This document shows positions 16,958 to 18,030 of a stretch of 18,030 nt of DNA, in pieces (the first letter of the stretch is position 1; each line of letters opens with the position of its first letter). This DNA is from Jimgerdemannia flammicorona (Eukaryota; Mucoromycota; Endogonomycetes; Endogonales; Endogonaceae). The notes under the pieces were generated by a model, which saw only the letters and a program-made list of their open reading frames with translations, searched no databases and had not been told where the DNA came from. The stretch covers positions 1-18,030 of the forward strand of contig RBNI01002596.1 in the NCBI GenBank assembly GCA_003990745.1, read 5' to 3'. The translations under genes and the position numbers were made by a program.

Positions 16958-17113
16958 ACCACGCGCGATGCTCTTCTCTCCTTCCTACTATCCCTCTGAA
17001 CGAACCAACGAGCGTGGACACCATACAACGCGTCATCCTAATTATATACTGTTATGACATCACTAGTCCTCCATAAATTTTCACAACCCGTCTTTTTCCT
17101 ACTCTCCTGTACC

Positions 17114-17951
17114 ATGCCCACTACCCTCAACCTCGTGCATTTTAACGATGTCTACCACATCAGCCCGAAGAAAAAGGAGCCCGTCGGGGGGGCCGCCCGC
17201 TTTGCCACTGCCATAAACAACCATCTCGACAGTCTCAACAAGAAAGGGCCAGACGAGGACCACTGGGTACTGTTCAGTGGCGACGTATTCAGCCCGAGCA
17301 TGGAGAGCTCCATTACGAGGGGGAATCACATGTACGTATCTCTTCCTTTATTTGGTCCAATTGTCGTCGATCTTGGCCACCAACGTTCCATGCTTCACCC
17401 TATAGGGTCCCGATCATGAACCAGCTTCATATAGCCGCCTCTCTGGCGGGCAACCACGACTTCGACTTTGGCGTGCCCAACCTGCAGAAGCTGATCGGCG
17501 AAACCAGCTTCCCCTGGCTGCTTTCCAATATCTTGGACGAAGCCACGGGCGAGCCGCCCGAGGGTTTGGGCCAGTTCCTCGTGCTTAAAGGAAGGAAGAG
17601 CGGCATCAAGGTTGGCATCATTGGGCTTGTCGAGAAGTAAGTTTAAGAGTAAAGGCGAAGGAGGAACATTTCTGCACAATGTATGGGGATTTTGTCATGT
17701 GAGCAATGTAGAGATCACGAATAACGTGACCCACACCTCTTCAGAGAGTGGATCGTGACGATCCCCAATTTCCCGCCCAACCTCAAATACCACTCCGCAT
17801 CTGATAAGGCGCGCGACCTCTCACGGACGCTACGCGACCCGTCTGGTCCGCACGCTGTAGACATTGTGGTGGCGCTGACCCACATGCGGCTGCAAAACGA
17901 CCTGATCTTCGCACAGGAGACGGCGGGGGAGGTGGATCTCGTGCTTGGCGG
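17114..17951 (+). CDS. 5'-nucleotidase-like metallophosphatase (5' part, runs off window)
   Basis: Three exons are visible: 17114-17331, 17406-17636 and 17745-17951; introns of 74 and 108 bp have GTACGT...TAG and GTAAGT...CAG ends, and a third donor GTGAGT begins at 17952 with no acceptor before the window ends. The 219 residues seen are the N-terminal catalytic domain of the calcineurin-like/UshA-type family: HFNDVYH (Asp12, His15; first metal motif), SGDVFSPS (Asp57), AGNHDFDFG (Asn89, His90), ALTHMRLQND (His196), and LVLGG, where the (H)DH motif should follow in the next exon. These bind a two-metal centre that hydrolyses phosphate monoesters, often of nucleotides. No signal peptide from this start, so an intracellular enzyme is likely; an in-frame ATG at 17054 would add 20 residues including a hydrophobic VFFLLSC. 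I prefer 17114 for its ACCATG context and family-like MPTTLNLVHFND start. Confidence 0.9.
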
Positions 17952-18030
17952 GTGAGTGTTTTGAATCCAGTCGGTTTGAACGCCATCATGCATGGTTGGT
18001 GTGCACACATTTCATCATACTCACCCCCCC
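17952..18030 (+). other. Third intron of the metallophosphatase gene, incomplete
   Basis: It begins with a strong GTGAGT donor directly after LVLGG, splitting a Gly codon. No acceptor is found before the window ends, and the window closes in a C-run. Confidence 0.75.

Larger units (their letters stand above)
16787..17113. promoter_or_regulatory. Divergent promoter region between hydratase and metallophosphatase genes
   Basis: The two start codons lie 327 bases apart and point away from each other, so this region must hold both promoters. Visible elements are the palindrome TCACGTGA at 16863-16870, an AT-rich GTATATAATG at 16911-16920, and the inverted repeat GTCAATGCGTTGAC at 16944-16957. 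The hydratase side has a CT-rich leader on its sense strand (TTCCCTTCTCTCC), common in fungal promoters. Confidence 0.65.

Noticed and set aside
17099..18010. Minus-strand frames opposite the metallophosphatase exons
   Set aside because: Shadows of the plus-strand exons, which carry all the metal-binding motifs.
1..18030. CRISPR array, tRNA or rRNA genes, or a bacterial-type operon
   Set aside because: No regularly spaced repeats, no cloverleaf-like element and no bacterial gene arrangement were seen; introns and RIP indicate a fungal nucleus.

Overview
The window reads as nuclear DNA of a filamentous fungus, most likely a Pezizomycotina ascomycete. The right third carries genes split by short introns (74-144 bp, GTRNGN...YAG type). 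The left two thirds is a block of dead retrotransposons with the signature of repeat-induced point mutation (RIP): C-to-T and G-to-A changes on both strands, TGG and CAG codons turned into stops, and no CpG at all. I cannot name the species.

Layout. 1-184 is ordinary CpG-containing sequence ending in a run of 40 A. From about 185 to 12908 the DNA is AT-rich and I found no CpG dinucleotide in it. This block is built from Ty3/gypsy elements of at least two families. Family 1 is a chromovirus (it has a chromodomain). One copy lies on the minus strand, with its LTR at 3143-3606, gag at about 2900-1300 and protease at about 540-320. A second copy lies on the plus strand: protease, reverse transcriptase and RNase H remnants at 4427-6700, then the integrase C-terminus and chromodomain at 11255-11680, a polypurine tract, and a 3' LTR at 12233-12716. 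The gap in this second copy holds family 2 material: a plus-strand gag (about 7800-8695) meeting a minus-strand pol (10735-8700), followed by a large AT-rich inverted repeat (10785-11225). The pattern is one element broken by later insertions, then mutated as a unit.

12909-15360 returns to normal CpG content. It holds no gene I can name, but it has several coding-like fragments with splice-acceptor signals, one followed by AATAAA, that look like gene remnants or poorly resolved exons beside the transposon block.

15361-16786 (minus) is a complete six-exon gene for an enoyl-CoA hydratase/isomerase family protein. It keeps both catalytic glutamates and ends in SKL, a peroxisomal import signal, which points to peroxisomal fatty-acid beta-oxidation or a related acyl-CoA pathway. 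Sharing a divergent promoter of about 330 bp, 17114-17951 (plus) is the 5' part of a 5'-nucleotidase-like metallophosphatase that runs off the window inside its third intron. The two genes are neighbours; nothing in the sequence shows that their products work together.

I found no convincing new biological system. The most interesting material is the nested, inverted, completely CpG-free retrotransposon block and its sharp edge with gene-bearing DNA.
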